The position numbers and the translations under genes are program-made. This document shows positions 25,133-34,115 of a DNA stretch of 64,000 nt, piece after piece; position 1 is the first letter of the stretch, and every line of letters starts with the position of its first letter. Below the pieces are notes generated by a model, which was given only the letters and a program-made list of their open reading frames with translations, made no database searches and was not told where the DNA came from. The stretch lies in contig JADLAC010000030.1 of the NCBI GenBank assembly GCA_020848435.1, positions 1 to 64,000 on the forward strand, read 5' to 3'. Origin of the DNA: Burkholderiales bacterium. GTDB lineage: Bacteria; Pseudomonadota; Gammaproteobacteria; Burkholderiales; WYBJ01.

Positions 25133-26557
25133 TCAGCGCGTGCCCTTGCGCGCGTTCGGCGTGAAAAGCGCCAGCAGACCCGATACATCGGATACCGCCT
25201 CGAGCGCGCTCAGCTTCGCGACCATCTCATCGCAACGCTCCGCGTAGCCGGGTTGCAGCTTCAGCAGCGCGCGGAATTTCTCGACCATCTCTTGTTCGAA
25301 TCGTCCCGCCGTCGCGTAGATCGGATTCTCCGGGTCACCCTTGGGCAAGTCGCGGAATGCCTCCACCGTCTTGCCGCTCTTCAGACGGATGCTCACCTGC
25401 GTCGGGAAACGCGCCGGATACTTCGATTCGTATTCCTCGTCCGGTATGCCTTTCACTTTGGCCGCCAAGTCCAGCAGCGCGGGCTCCCGAATCCTTTCAT
25501 CCGTGAAATGCGCGGGCATGGGCGCGCCGTGCGCAATGGATACGGCGACCGCGTAGGGGATGCTGAACTGCGCGTCTACCACCGTCTCGGGTCTGCGGCG
25601 CCGCGCTTCCGGCTGGAACAGCGTAAGGTAAGCCGTCCGATAGACCCGCACGGTCACTTCCTCGACTGCCGCAGCATCGATCTTGTGCTCGCGAACGAGA
25701 TCCAGCGTCGCGTCGATCACCTGGTGGAAGAAGCGGCATCCCGCGTACGGCTTGAAGCTCGTGCCGTAACCGCGGTACTCGGTACCGAGCCCATCGACGA
25801 TCTTGCTCACATCCCACTTGCGCTCGAACGAGAACGCTTTGAGGAAGCCGTTTTCTCCTTCCAGGATCGTGGCAGGCCCGGTATAGCTGGACTTGGCAAG
25901 CAGCGCCGCCAGCACGCCGCCTTCCGCGGCTTTGCCGGGGTGCAGGCGCTTGATCCAGGACCCGTCGGCTTTCCATTCTTCCAGGCCCGCGGCCTGCGTG
26001 CCTGCGATCCCGAATGCGGCAATCAACTGCTCGGTCGATAGGTTCAATATCCGGCCGGCCGCCGCGGCGGCGCCGAATACGCCGCACGTTCCGGTGGGAT
26101 GAAACCCTTCGTAATATTGAGTGCCCAGGAAAGCGTCGCCGATGCGTGTCATGGCTTCGTAGCCGGCGACCACAGCTTCGATGACCGCCGCACCGCCGGC
26201 CTTCGTCGCTTCCGCCATTGCCAAGGCCGCCGGCACCACGGCGACCGCCGGATGCAGCACGGAGGTGCGGTGATCGTCGTCCATTTCCACCGCGTGACCG
26301 GTGGTCCCGTTCGCCAGCGCAGCGAGCAGCGCATTGGTCCGGTACTCTCTTCCGATGACGGTGCAGCTCTCGCGCCCTCCCAACTCAGCGACGACATTGC
26401 CCATGATGCGGCTGGAACGCGCGCTCGATGCCGTAAGGGCGACACCGAGGTAATCCAGTACGAACATCTTTGCCCGTGCGAGCACCTGCGGCGGGATGCT
26501 GCCGATGCGGCATTCGCGGGTGAAGTGCGCAAGCCGGCCCGATAGCGTTTGCGTCAT
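25133..26557 (-). CDS. MmgE/PrpD-family protein (second copy), first gene of the operon
   Basis: A 474-residue MmgE/PrpD protein with HAVEMDDDHRTSVLHPAVAV, GFHPTGTCGVFGAAAAAG, GTQAAGLEEW, KRLHPGKAAEGG and KPYAGCRFFHQVID. The middle block has Asp-Asp-His where copy 1 has Asp-Asp-His-Asn, so both keep the acidic/His site. AAGGAGGAG precedes the ATG. It leads a run of at least five closely spaced genes (this gene, hyuA, hyuB, FAD oxidoreductase, MmgE/PrpD copy 1). Two different MmgE/PrpD enzymes in one operon suggest two dehydration or isomerisation steps on one route. Confidence 0.88.
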   Translation of the reverse strand: MTQTLSGRLAHFTRECRIGSIPPQVLARAKMFVLDYLGVALTASSARSSRIMGNVVAELGGRESCTVIGREYRTNALLAALANGTTGHAVEMDDDHRTSVLHPAVAVVPAALAMAEATKAGGAAVIEAVVAGYEAMTRIGDAFLGTQYYEGFHPTGTCGVFGAAAAAGRILNLSTEQLIAAFGIAGTQAAGLEEWKADGSWIKRLHPGKAAEGGVLAALLAKSSYTGPATILEGENGFLKAFSFERKWDVSKIVDGLGTEYRGYGTSFKPYAGCRFFHQVIDATLDLVREHKIDAAAVEEVTVRVYRTAYLTLFQPEARRRRPETVVDAQFSIPYAVAVSIAHGAPMPAHFTDERIREPALLDLAAKVKGIPDEEYESKYPARFPTQVSIRLKSGKTVEAFRDLPKGDPENPIYATAGRFEQEMVEKFRALLKLQPGYAERCDEMVAKLSALEAVSDVSGLLALFTPNARKGTR

Positions 26558-26921
26558 GCGGGAGATCTCCTCCTTGATTGGCGGTCAGTGCCGCAAGATT
26601 CCAGTAAGCGCTCGTGCGTGTCACAGCACAGTAGGCGCGCTATCGAACAGGCGTACTCTTGATATCGTGCGAGTGTCGAATTCTGCCTCGGCCGAAGTTA
26701 CATCATAAACGCCGCGCGTCCAAGTCGATCGTGCGCGCGCCACAGCGGTTGCGATCCAAACGGACGAAAGATCGCTCTCGCCTCGATCGTTGCGCAGCGA
26801 TGCTGTGATACTATTTCCATCGCCACTGCCCGCGTTCAAAAAACTCACGCCCGGCGCATCACACGCCATGCGAGCGGCGCATTATGGGCTAGTGCGCCGA
26901 TCAGGCGATTGGAGGATGAAA
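26558..26921. other. Divergent control region between the catabolic operon and the TRAP/molybdoenzyme unit
   Basis: About 360 bases between two divergent transcription units. A/T content is higher than in the flanks, especially 26630-26720, and no gene is credible here; the open frame on the plus strand from 26790 is only the leader of the TAXI receptor. It must carry both promoters. I find no FNR-type box and no clear palindrome. Confidence 0.4.
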
Positions 26922-27917
26922 ATGACACCTGTTTCCCGAAGCTGGAGCACGCTGGCCCTTCGCGGGGCCGCCCTGTTGGCCGCAACCATCTCGTTGCAGT
27001 CGGCGGCACTCGCGCAGACGATGTTGCAGATGCCCACGGGCGGCATCACTGGCAGCTACTACATGACCGGTGCACCGGTAGCGAAATACATCAACGAGCA
27101 TTCGAAGCTCATCCGGGTGACGCCGAACACCTCGGGCGGCAGCGTGGAAAACCTGCGGCGTGTCGACAGCGGCACGGCGCAACTGGGCATGACCTCGCAG
27201 GAGCTGATGTACGCGGCATGGCACAGCGAGAAACCCTTCGGCACGCAGATGCGCAACTGGCGCGTGATCGGCATCGTGACCCCGGTCCTGGCGAATCACG
27301 TCGTCGTGCTGTCGAGCACCAAGGTGAAGACGCTGACGGATCTGAAGGGGAAGGTGTTCGCGATCGGCGCGCCGGGCTCCATGGCGGCAACCCAGATGGA
27401 CACGTTCCTCGACTTCACCGGCATGAAGAAAGCGATCAACGCGCGCATGTTGCCGCATCAGGACTATCCCACCATGCTGCTCGACGGCAAAGTGGAAGCG
27501 ATCAATCGGGCGGGAAGCGTGCCCGCGGCGGTCGTCGAAGAGCTGGCGGTGCAAAAACCCGTCAACCTGGTCGACTTCGGACCGGAGCTCGAAAAGAGCG
27601 GATTCCTCGCCAAGCACAAATATTTCCAGAAGGTCGTCGTCAAGGCCGGCACGTACAAAGGCATCGACCACGACGTCACGCTGTTCGGCGCCGCGGGTTA
27701 CCTCATCGCCCACAAGGATGTGCCCGAGGCGGTGGTGTACGAATTCACGCGACTCGCCTATTCCGACGCGTGCATCAAGCTGGTGGACCTGGCGTTCAAG
27801 GGTGCGAATCTCGATCCGAAGAACCCTCTGGACGGCAATATCGCGCCGGTCCATCCGGGGGCGGTGAAGTACTGGAAGGAAAAGGGCGTACCGATGCCCG
27901 AGCCGCAGTACAAGTAG
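26922..27917 (+). CDS. TAXI-family TRAP transporter solute receptor
   Basis: A 331-residue periplasmic receptor. The ATG at 26922 sits six bases after GGAGG; an ATG at 26916 is too close to it. The signal ends at SAALAQ. The TAXI signature follows: MPTGGITGSYYMTGAPVAKY, then TPNTSGGSVENLRRVDSG and GMTSQELMYAAW, with a GAPGSMAATQMD loop. TAXI receptors feed fused TRAP permeases, and one lies 190 bases downstream. The pair probably imports an organic acid or phenolic acid for the molybdenum enzyme encoded next. Confidence 0.9.
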   Translation: MTPVSRSWSTLALRGAALLAATISLQSAALAQTMLQMPTGGITGSYYMTGAPVAKYINEHSKLIRVTPNTSGGSVENLRRVDSGTAQLGMTSQELMYAAWHSEKPFGTQMRNWRVIGIVTPVLANHVVVLSSTKVKTLTDLKGKVFAIGAPGSMAATQMDTFLDFTGMKKAINARMLPHQDYPTMLLDGKVEAINRAGSVPAAVVEELAVQKPVNLVDFGPELEKSGFLAKHKYFQKVVVKAGTYKGIDHDVTLFGAAGYLIAHKDVPEAVVYEFTRLAYSDACIKLVDLAFKGANLDPKNPLDGNIAPVHPGAVKYWKEKGVPMPEPQYK

Positions 27918-28106
27918 CTTGCCGGGAGGGCGCGGGAGGAGCGATACGCCAGGGCAGGCCGTTGTCGCGTCGGGAAGCCGACTGAGCTGCCTGGTCTGAA
28001 TTGCGCTCGCCGTTACCATGGCGTGACGGCGAGCGGCACGACGTGACGCAACGGAACCAGAACATTCGGACGAAGCGGTCCTGCGACGGTTACTTGGGGA
28101 GGAAGC

Positions 28107-30056
28107 ATGGCGAGCGAGACAACCGTCAAACCGAATCTATTCCTGCGTCTCATCGAGGAGTCCGAAGGCGTACGCGCGCTGCGCACGTTCACGGGCGCCT
28201 GGAAGGTGATATTCAAGACGCTGGCGGCTTCCTACAGCGTGGTGCTGATCTACTCGGTGCTGACCACGCAGTGGAGCTCTTCGGATCTGCGCGGGCTCTT
28301 CATCATGTTCGTCACGTGCATGATCTTCATGCGCTATCCCGCGACACGGAAGTCGCCGCGCCATCGGCCCAGCGCGATCGATTTCGTCTTGATCGCGCTC
28401 AGCGTCGCGACCTTCGGCAATTTCGTCGTCGATTACGAGCAAATGGCGTGGCGGGCCGGCAGCCCCACCATGCGCGACGTCGTATTCGGCGTCATCGCGA
28501 TCGCCCTCGTGCTCGAAGGCTGCCGGCGGGCGATGAGCGTGATCCTGCCGGGGTTGGCGCTCATGCTGCTGCTCTACGCCTATCTCGGCCCCTACTGGCC
28601 GGGCGAGGTCTTCAGTCACCAGGGCTTCTCCGCTGCGCACATCCTCGGCGACGTATACGCCTCGATGAACGGCATCTTCGGCTTCGTCGCGTACGTCTTC
28701 ATCGCGTTCGTCATGCTGTTCATCGTCATGGGGGCCATTTTCGAGCGCTTTGGCGCCGGCGCCTTTTTCATCGACCTGCCCATTGCGCTGCTCGCCCGCT
28801 TTCGCGGCGGCCCGGCCAAGGCCGAGGTCGTGGCGAGCGGTCTCTTCGGCATGATTTCCGGCAGCGCGACCGCGAACGTGGTGGCCACGGGCACCTTCAC
28901 CATCCCGCTCATGAAGAAGATCGGCTATCGGCCGCCCGTGGCGGCAGCCATCGAATCGGCGTCGTCGACCGGAGGCATGTTCATGCCGCCGGTCATGGGC
29001 GCCGGCGCATTTCTCATGGCCGAAATGTTGCGAATCCCGTACGCGGAAGTCGCCAAGATCGCGCTCGTGCCGGCGCTGCTGTACTTCTTCGCGGTGTTTG
29101 CCATGATCCACGTGGAGGCGCTGAGGACGGGCATCGGCAGCGTTCCCGAAGCGGAACGTATGAGTGCGCGCAAGGTGTTGAAGGCCGGCTGGCACTTCCT
29201 GGTTCCGGTGTTCGTGCTGTTCTACATGCTCTTCGACGGCAGCAGCATCGCGCTCGCGGCCTTCTACGCCATCGCCATCTTCGTCGCCATCATGGCGATC
29301 AAGTACTTTGCCCAGGGGCACTTCAAACAGTTTTTCATCACGCTGTTCGAGGGCCTCGCGGACGGCGGCGACAAGTCGCTGATCGTTGGCTCGACCGCCG
29401 GGCCGGTCGGGATCATCGTCGGCATCGCGCTGCTCTCCGGCCTCGCGTTCAAGTTCTCCGCGCTGGTGATGAGCTATACCTTCGGCTACCAATGGATCGC
29501 GCTGCTGCTGGTCTTGTTCGCGACCTTCATTCTCGGCATGGGAATAACCGTCACCGCCGATTACCTGATCCTCGCATTGCTGGCGGTGCCGGCCATGGGG
29601 GAGATGGGTATACCGCTGATCGCGGCCCACTTCGCCGTGTTCTGGTACAGCCAGTCCTCGAACGTGACGCCCCCGGTGTGCATGGCGGCGTTCGCCGGGG
29701 CCGCCATCGCCAACGCTCATCCCTACACGACCGGATTTCACGCGATGCGCTTCTCGTCCTATCTCTATTTCATGCCGTTCATGTTCGTCTATTCGCCGAT
29801 TTTGATGCCCGACGGATTCAATGCCGACGTGCTTTATTGCTGGGTCGTCCTGTTCTGGTCGGTAGTCCCGTTCGCGGCCGGAGCAATGGGTTACCTGTAC
29901 GGCAATCTCAACGTGGCTCAGCGTACGATACTGATCATGTCGGCATTCCTGTATATCTTCCCATCCGGTATCGCCGACATCGTCGCGACCGTCCTGTTCC
30001 TCGTCGTTGCCGTGCCGCAGTACTTGAATTCGCGCAAGACGGCGCAAGCGCTCTAG
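28107..30056 (+). CDS. Fused TRAP transporter permease (DctQ-DctM type)
   Basis: A 649-residue inner-membrane protein with many hydrophobic spans. The N-terminal quarter has the small-subunit (DctQ-like) helices; the rest is the large-subunit ion-coupled transport domain, with FGMISGSATANVVATGTFTI and ASSTGGMFMPPVMGAGAF repeats, and FWYSQSSNVTPPVCMAAF near the end. GGGGAGG precedes the ATG. This 4TM/12TM fusion is the standard partner of TAXI receptors. Its stop lies 19 bases before the molybdoenzyme start, which ties the transporter to that enzyme. Confidence 0.92.
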   Translation: MASETTVKPNLFLRLIEESEGVRALRTFTGAWKVIFKTLAASYSVVLIYSVLTTQWSSSDLRGLFIMFVTCMIFMRYPATRKSPRHRPSAIDFVLIALSVATFGNFVVDYEQMAWRAGSPTMRDVVFGVIAIALVLEGCRRAMSVILPGLALMLLLYAYLGPYWPGEVFSHQGFSAAHILGDVYASMNGIFGFVAYVFIAFVMLFIVMGAIFERFGAGAFFIDLPIALLARFRGGPAKAEVVASGLFGMISGSATANVVATGTFTIPLMKKIGYRPPVAAAIESASSTGGMFMPPVMGAGAFLMAEMLRIPYAEVAKIALVPALLYFFAVFAMIHVEALRTGIGSVPEAERMSARKVLKAGWHFLVPVFVLFYMLFDGSSIALAAFYAIAIFVAIMAIKYFAQGHFKQFFITLFEGLADGGDKSLIVGSTAGPVGIIVGIALLSGLAFKFSALVMSYTFGYQWIALLLVLFATFILGMGITVTADYLILALLAVPAMGEMGIPLIAAHFAVFWYSQSSNVTPPVCMAAFAGAAIANAHPYTTGFHAMRFSSYLYFMPFMFVYSPILMPDGFNADVLYCWVVLFWSVVPFAAGAMGYLYGNLNVAQRTILIMSAFLYIFPSGIADIVATVLFLVVAVPQYLNSRKTAQAL

Positions 30057-30075
30057 ACGGGCCTGTTCGCGTGTT

Positions 30076-33075
30076 ATGACCGTGCGCGTCTCCACGCTCT
30101 TGATCGGCCTTTACGCCGCGATGCGTTACTGCGCGTGGCGCTATCCCCACTATCGCGATCAGCTCGCCGAACGCGACCTGATCGCCCAGATTCGCGTGCG
30201 CGAGGACGATAGCGGCCGCTGGTACGAGGTGCGCGCTGGCCGAGTGCGCTCGCGCAGCGGCATTCACCCCAATCCCGACGTGACCCTGAGCTACGAGACC
30301 GCAGCGGTTGCTGCGCAGCTCCTTACGCCGCCCATCGACTGGCAGCAACAGATCGACTGTGCGAAGAACTTTCGCATGAAGGTCGAGGGTCCAGACGAGC
30401 TCGTCTATCGCTTCATGCAGCTCGTGTTCGCGGTGCGCCGCGTGGGCTGGCGTTACGGCACCGAGCTCGGCGAGGGCGTGCGCCGCTATACCAGCATGAC
30501 CAACGCGGGACCGTGTTTCGTCTACGTGAAAGATGAAAAGATCGTTCGTATCACGCCGATCGATCTCGAGGCGGAAGACGCGGACCCATGGGCGATCGAA
30601 GCGCGCGGGCGGCGCTTCCAGCCGCCGCGCAAGACGACGCTTGCTGCACACGGCCTCGCCTGGAAATCGCTCGTCTATTCTCCCGACCGGCTGCTCTATC
30701 CGCTGCGTCGCGTCGATTTCGATCCGAACGGCGAGCGCCGGCCGGAGAACCGCGGCAAGTCCGATTACGTGCGCATCGGTTGGGACGAGGCCACCGACCT
30801 GGTCGCGAACGAGATTCGCCGAGTGAAGACCGAGCACGGCCCCGGCGCCGTCCTCTACAACTACCCCTCGCACCATTCGTGGGGCAACGTCGGTTACTGG
30901 ACGTCGGCGCTGCTGCGGTTCTTCAACGCCGTCGGCCACACGCGCGTCAACCACAATCCCGACAGTTGGGAAGGCTGGTTCTGGGGTGCCGTCCATCACT
31001 GGGGCAACAGCATGCGGCTCGGCGCGGGCGAGCCTTACGGCACCGTTGCCGACCTGCTGCAGGAAGCGGAGCTGGTCGTGTTCTGGTCGAGCGATCCGGA
31101 ATCCACCAGCGGCATCTATGCCGGTTACGAGGGCACCGTGCGCCGCACCTGGCTCAAGGAGCTCGGCATCCCCACGGTCCATATCGATCCGTATCTCAAT
31201 GCGACCGCGGCGTATCTCGGCGGAAAATGGATCGCGCCGCGGCCCGGCAGCGACACGGCGCTCGCGCTCGCGCTCGCCCAGGTGTGGATCGCGGAAGGCC
31301 TTTACGACAAGGGCTTCGTGGCCGCGCGCACGACCGGGTTCGAGGTCTGGAAGCGCTACGTTATGGGTGAAGACGACGGCGTCGCGAAGACCCCGGAGTG
31401 GCAACAGGCCGAAACGGACGTTCCTGCCCGCGTGGTGCGCGCGCTCGCGCGCGAGTGGGGAACCAAGCGTACCTATCTGGCTGCCGGCGGCTGGGGCAAC
31501 GGTTTGGGCGGCGCGTGCCGGGGTCCGACAGGCGTGCAATGGGCGCGCGCCATGGTGTGCCTGGCGGCAATGCAGGGGCTCGGCCGGCCGGGGGTCAACT
31601 TCGGCAACCTGCAATGGGGCACCCCGGTCGATACGTCGTTCTACTTTTCCGGCTACGGCGAAGGCGGCTTCTCCGGCGACCTCGCCGCCACCGCGTCGTC
31701 GATCTCGCTCTATCAGCGCATGCCGCATCTGCCCAGCGTGAACCCGACGATGCAGCAGATCCCGCGCACCAGTCTTCCCGAGGCGATCATCGAAGGCAAG
31801 GCGGAAGGCTTTCCGCGCGATGCGCGCGCGATCGAGGGACAGTTCCTCGGCATCCGCTATCCGGCGCCGGGGCATCCGCGCGTGCGCCTGTTCTACCGCT
31901 ACGGCGGATCGAACATCGGCACCATGCCCGACTCGAAGCGCTACATCGACATGTACCGCTCGCGCAACCTGGAGCTGGTCGTCAACCAGTCGATCTGGTT
32001 CGAAGGCGAGACCAGGTTCGCCGACGTGATTCTGCCCGCATGCACGAGCTTCGAGCGCTGGGATGTGAGCGAATGGTGCAATTCCGGCGGTTTCGCGCTG
32101 CACTCGCAGACCCAGCTCAACCACCGCATGGTCGTGATGCAGCACAAGTGCATCGAGCCGCTCGGCGAGTCGAAGTCCGACTACCGGATCTTTCTCGAGC
32201 TCGCGCAGCGGCTGGGCCTCGGCATGTACTACTCGGAAGGCATGACGGAGCTCGATTGGGTGCAGCGCATGTTCGAGTCCTCCGACCTGCCGCGGCGCAT
32301 GTCGTGGAAGAAATTCCTGCGCAAAGGCTATTACGTCGTGCCGCCGCCGCCGCAACGCCTGCGGGCGCCGGTCGCACACCGGTGGTTCAACGAAGGACGC
32401 GCAAAGGATGTGCCGGAGCCCAGTCCATTGCCATCCGAGTACAAGCGCCAATACCTCGAAGGCTTGCAGACGCCCTCGGGGAAGTTCGAGTTCGAGTGCA
32501 CTACGCTCAAGCGCTATGCCCCGGACGATGCGGAGCGTCCACCGGTCCTCAAGTACGCGCGCTCGCGCGAGAGCATCGAATCGGAACGCGCCGCCGGCTT
32601 CCCGCTACAGCTCATCACGCCGCACCCGCGCTTCAGCTTCCACACCGAAGCCGACGGCAAGGGGAGCTTCCTCAACGACATCGAGGACCATCGCGTGCGG
32701 GTTGGCGGGCGCTACTACTGGGTGCTGCGCATCAATCCCGCGGACGCACAGCCGCGCGGCATCCGCGAGCGCACGCTCGTGCGCGTGTTCAACGAGCAGG
32801 GCGCCGTGATTTGCGCGGCCCGCCTGACGCAGTGCGTGCGCCCCGGCGTCGTCCACGGCTACGAATCCTCGGCGCGCTACGAGCCGCTCGACGAGGGCGA
32901 GCGCCCCACCGATCGCGGCGGGGCTCTCAATCTGCTCACGCCGAAGAAGTCGCAGATCGCGCGGGCGAGTGCTTTCGGCAACAGCAACTGCCTGGTGCAG
33001 GTCGAGGCGTGGGCCGGGATCGCCGAGGCGTCGGCGGCTACGGCGGGCGCCAACGCCGCGGAGAGCGCGGCATGA
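30076..33075 (+). CDS. Molybdopterin enzyme, pyrogallol-phloroglucinol transhydroxylase / resorcinol hydroxylase-type large subunit, with N-terminal SCP2-like domain
   Basis: A 999-residue protein of the DMSO reductase family, cytoplasmic by lack of a Tat signal. It has no N-terminal Fe-S motif. From about residue 136 it follows the transhydroxylase pattern: NAGPCFVYVKDEKIVRITPI, YPSHHSWGNVGY, and NHNPDSWEGW, where Asp296-Ser297 matches the Asp-Ser (Mo ligand Ser) of the Pelobacter enzyme. His266 keeps the same 30-residue spacing, and a Tyr pair at 523/527 falls where the catalytic Tyr is expected. Residues 1 to about 122 are extra. GRWYEVRAGRVRSR, NPDVTLSYET and the FRMKVEGPDELVYRFM helix look like an SCP2 sterol/lipid-carrier domain. 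Removing them leaves about 877 residues, the normal length. Substrate is not fixed: pyrogallol/phloroglucinol or resorcinol-type ring hydroxylation are the candidates. Confidence 0.82.
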   Translation: MTVRVSTLLIGLYAAMRYCAWRYPHYRDQLAERDLIAQIRVREDDSGRWYEVRAGRVRSRSGIHPNPDVTLSYETAAVAAQLLTPPIDWQQQIDCAKNFRMKVEGPDELVYRFMQLVFAVRRVGWRYGTELGEGVRRYTSMTNAGPCFVYVKDEKIVRITPIDLEAEDADPWAIEARGRRFQPPRKTTLAAHGLAWKSLVYSPDRLLYPLRRVDFDPNGERRPENRGKSDYVRIGWDEATDLVANEIRRVKTEHGPGAVLYNYPSHHSWGNVGYWTSALLRFFNAVGHTRVNHNPDSWEGWFWGAVHHWGNSMRLGAGEPYGTVADLLQEAELVVFWSSDPESTSGIYAGYEGTVRRTWLKELGIPTVHIDPYLNATAAYLGGKWIAPRPGSDTALALALAQVWIAEGLYDKGFVAARTTGFEVWKRYVMGEDDGVAKTPEWQQAETDVPARVVRALAREWGTKRTYLAAGGWGNGLGGACRGPTGVQWARAMVCLAAMQGLGRPGVNFGNLQWGTPVDTSFYFSGYGEGGFSGDLAATASSISLYQRMPHLPSVNPTMQQIPRTSLPEAIIEGKAEGFPRDARAIEGQFLGIRYPAPGHPRVRLFYRYGGSNIGTMPDSKRYIDMYRSRNLELVVNQSIWFEGETRFADVILPACTSFERWDVSEWCNSGGFALHSQTQLNHRMVVMQHKCIEPLGESKSDYRIFLELAQRLGLGMYYSEGMTELDWVQRMFESSDLPRRMSWKKFLRKGYYVVPPPPQRLRAPVAHRWFNEGRAKDVPEPSPLPSEYKRQYLEGLQTPSGKFEFECTTLKRYAPDDAERPPVLKYARSRESIESERAAGFPLQLITPHPRFSFHTEADGKGSFLNDIEDHRVRVGGRYYWVLRINPADAQPRGIRERTLVRVFNEQGAVICAARLTQCVRPGVVHGYESSARYEPLDEGERPTDRGGALNLLTPKKSQIARASAFGNSNCLVQVEAWAGIAEASAATAGANAAESAA

Positions 33076-33944
33076 AGAAATGGAACCTCGTTTTCGACTT
33101 GGCGCTGTGCACCGGATGTCACAACTGCGTCCTCGCCGTGAAGGACGAATACGTGGGCAACGATTTTCCGGATTACAGCGCGGCGATGCCGCGGCACGGG
33201 CACAAATGGGTCGATATCCGCGCCCGTGAGCGTGGACGCTATCCCGCGGTCGACATCGCATACTTGTTCCATGCGTGCCAGCATTGCGACGATGCGCCGT
33301 GCGTCGCCGCCGCGCGCGACGGTGCGGTGACCAAGCGTGACGACGGCATCGTGATCATCCATCCGCAGCGCGCGCGCGATCAAAGACAGATCCTCGATGC
33401 ATGCCCTTACGGCGCGGTGCACTGGAACGACGAGCTCGGATTGCCGCAGCACTGGAATTTCGACGCGCACCTGCTCGATGCCGGATGGCGCGAGCCGCGT
33501 CCGGTGCAGGCGTGCCCGACCGGGGCGCTGCGGGTGCTCAAGGTCGAAGACGACGAAATGCAGCGCATCGCACGAGACGAAGGGCTGGAGCCGCTGCTGT
33601 CGTCGGTACCGCACAGGACACGCGTGCACTACCGCAATCTCGCGCGCCACGCAGCCGTGTTCGTCGCCGGAACGATCGTCGGCAGCGACGGCACGCTCGA
33701 AGCTTGCGTAGCGCACGCCCGGATACGGCTCACCCGCGGCGCCGAGACCATTACGAGCGCAGTAAGCGACGCCTATGGGGACTTTCGCCTCGATGGTTTG
33801 CAGCCCGCAGCCGGCAGCTATCGCATCGAGGTGAGCGCGGACCACTACCAGGAACGAGCGCTAGATTTCGAGCTGGATGCGAGCTGCTGGCTCGGCGAAA
33901 TCCGGCTCGACCCGCGGACATCTTCATCTTCAAGTGCACGCTGA
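33072..33944 (+). CDS. Fe-S and CnaB-like small subunit of the transhydroxylase-type molybdoenzyme
   Basis: A 290-residue partner whose ATG overlaps the large-subunit stop. Its order matches the Pelobacter transhydroxylase small subunit: ferredoxin part to about 190, then a beta-sandwich (CnaB/carboxypeptidase-regulatory-like) from about 197, with AVSDAYGDFRLDGL and GSYRIEVSADHY. Cluster cysteines present are 13, 16, 19 (CTGCHNC), 69, 72, 77 (CQHCDDAPC), 111 (CPYG) and 148 (CPTG), eight in all, enough for two [4Fe-4S] clusters. From memory the Pelobacter subunit has twelve. The four missing ones map to Val23, Trp128, Asp131 and Pro144, one full cluster set. It probably passes electrons to or from the Mo centre. 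Confidence 0.85.
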   Translation: MKKWNLVFDLALCTGCHNCVLAVKDEYVGNDFPDYSAAMPRHGHKWVDIRARERGRYPAVDIAYLFHACQHCDDAPCVAAARDGAVTKRDDGIVIIHPQRARDQRQILDACPYGAVHWNDELGLPQHWNFDAHLLDAGWREPRPVQACPTGALRVLKVEDDEMQRIARDEGLEPLLSSVPHRTRVHYRNLARHAAVFVAGTIVGSDGTLEACVAHARIRLTRGAETITSAVSDAYGDFRLDGLQPAAGSYRIEVSADHYQERALDFELDASCWLGEIRLDPRTSSSSSAR

Positions 33945-34115
33945 GCGGCGATGGCGTGCAAGCGATGAAGCCTGGCAAGTCCTCGGCAGAAATACCGGCG
34001 CCCCTTTAGGACGGGATGGCCAGAGCTGGTAGCCCCGCGATGTCATCGCCCCGGCCGGCGCCATGACGGCTGTCTCCCCGATCGTCCCGAACGCCTGCGC
34101 TCATCGCCGCGGGAT

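Noticed and set aside
31000..33075. Mo enzyme called as DMSO or nitrate reductase
   Set aside because: No Tat leader, no N-terminal Cys set and no membrane anchor subunit; the Asp-Ser-Trp site and the CnaB-tailed partner fit the transhydroxylase class.
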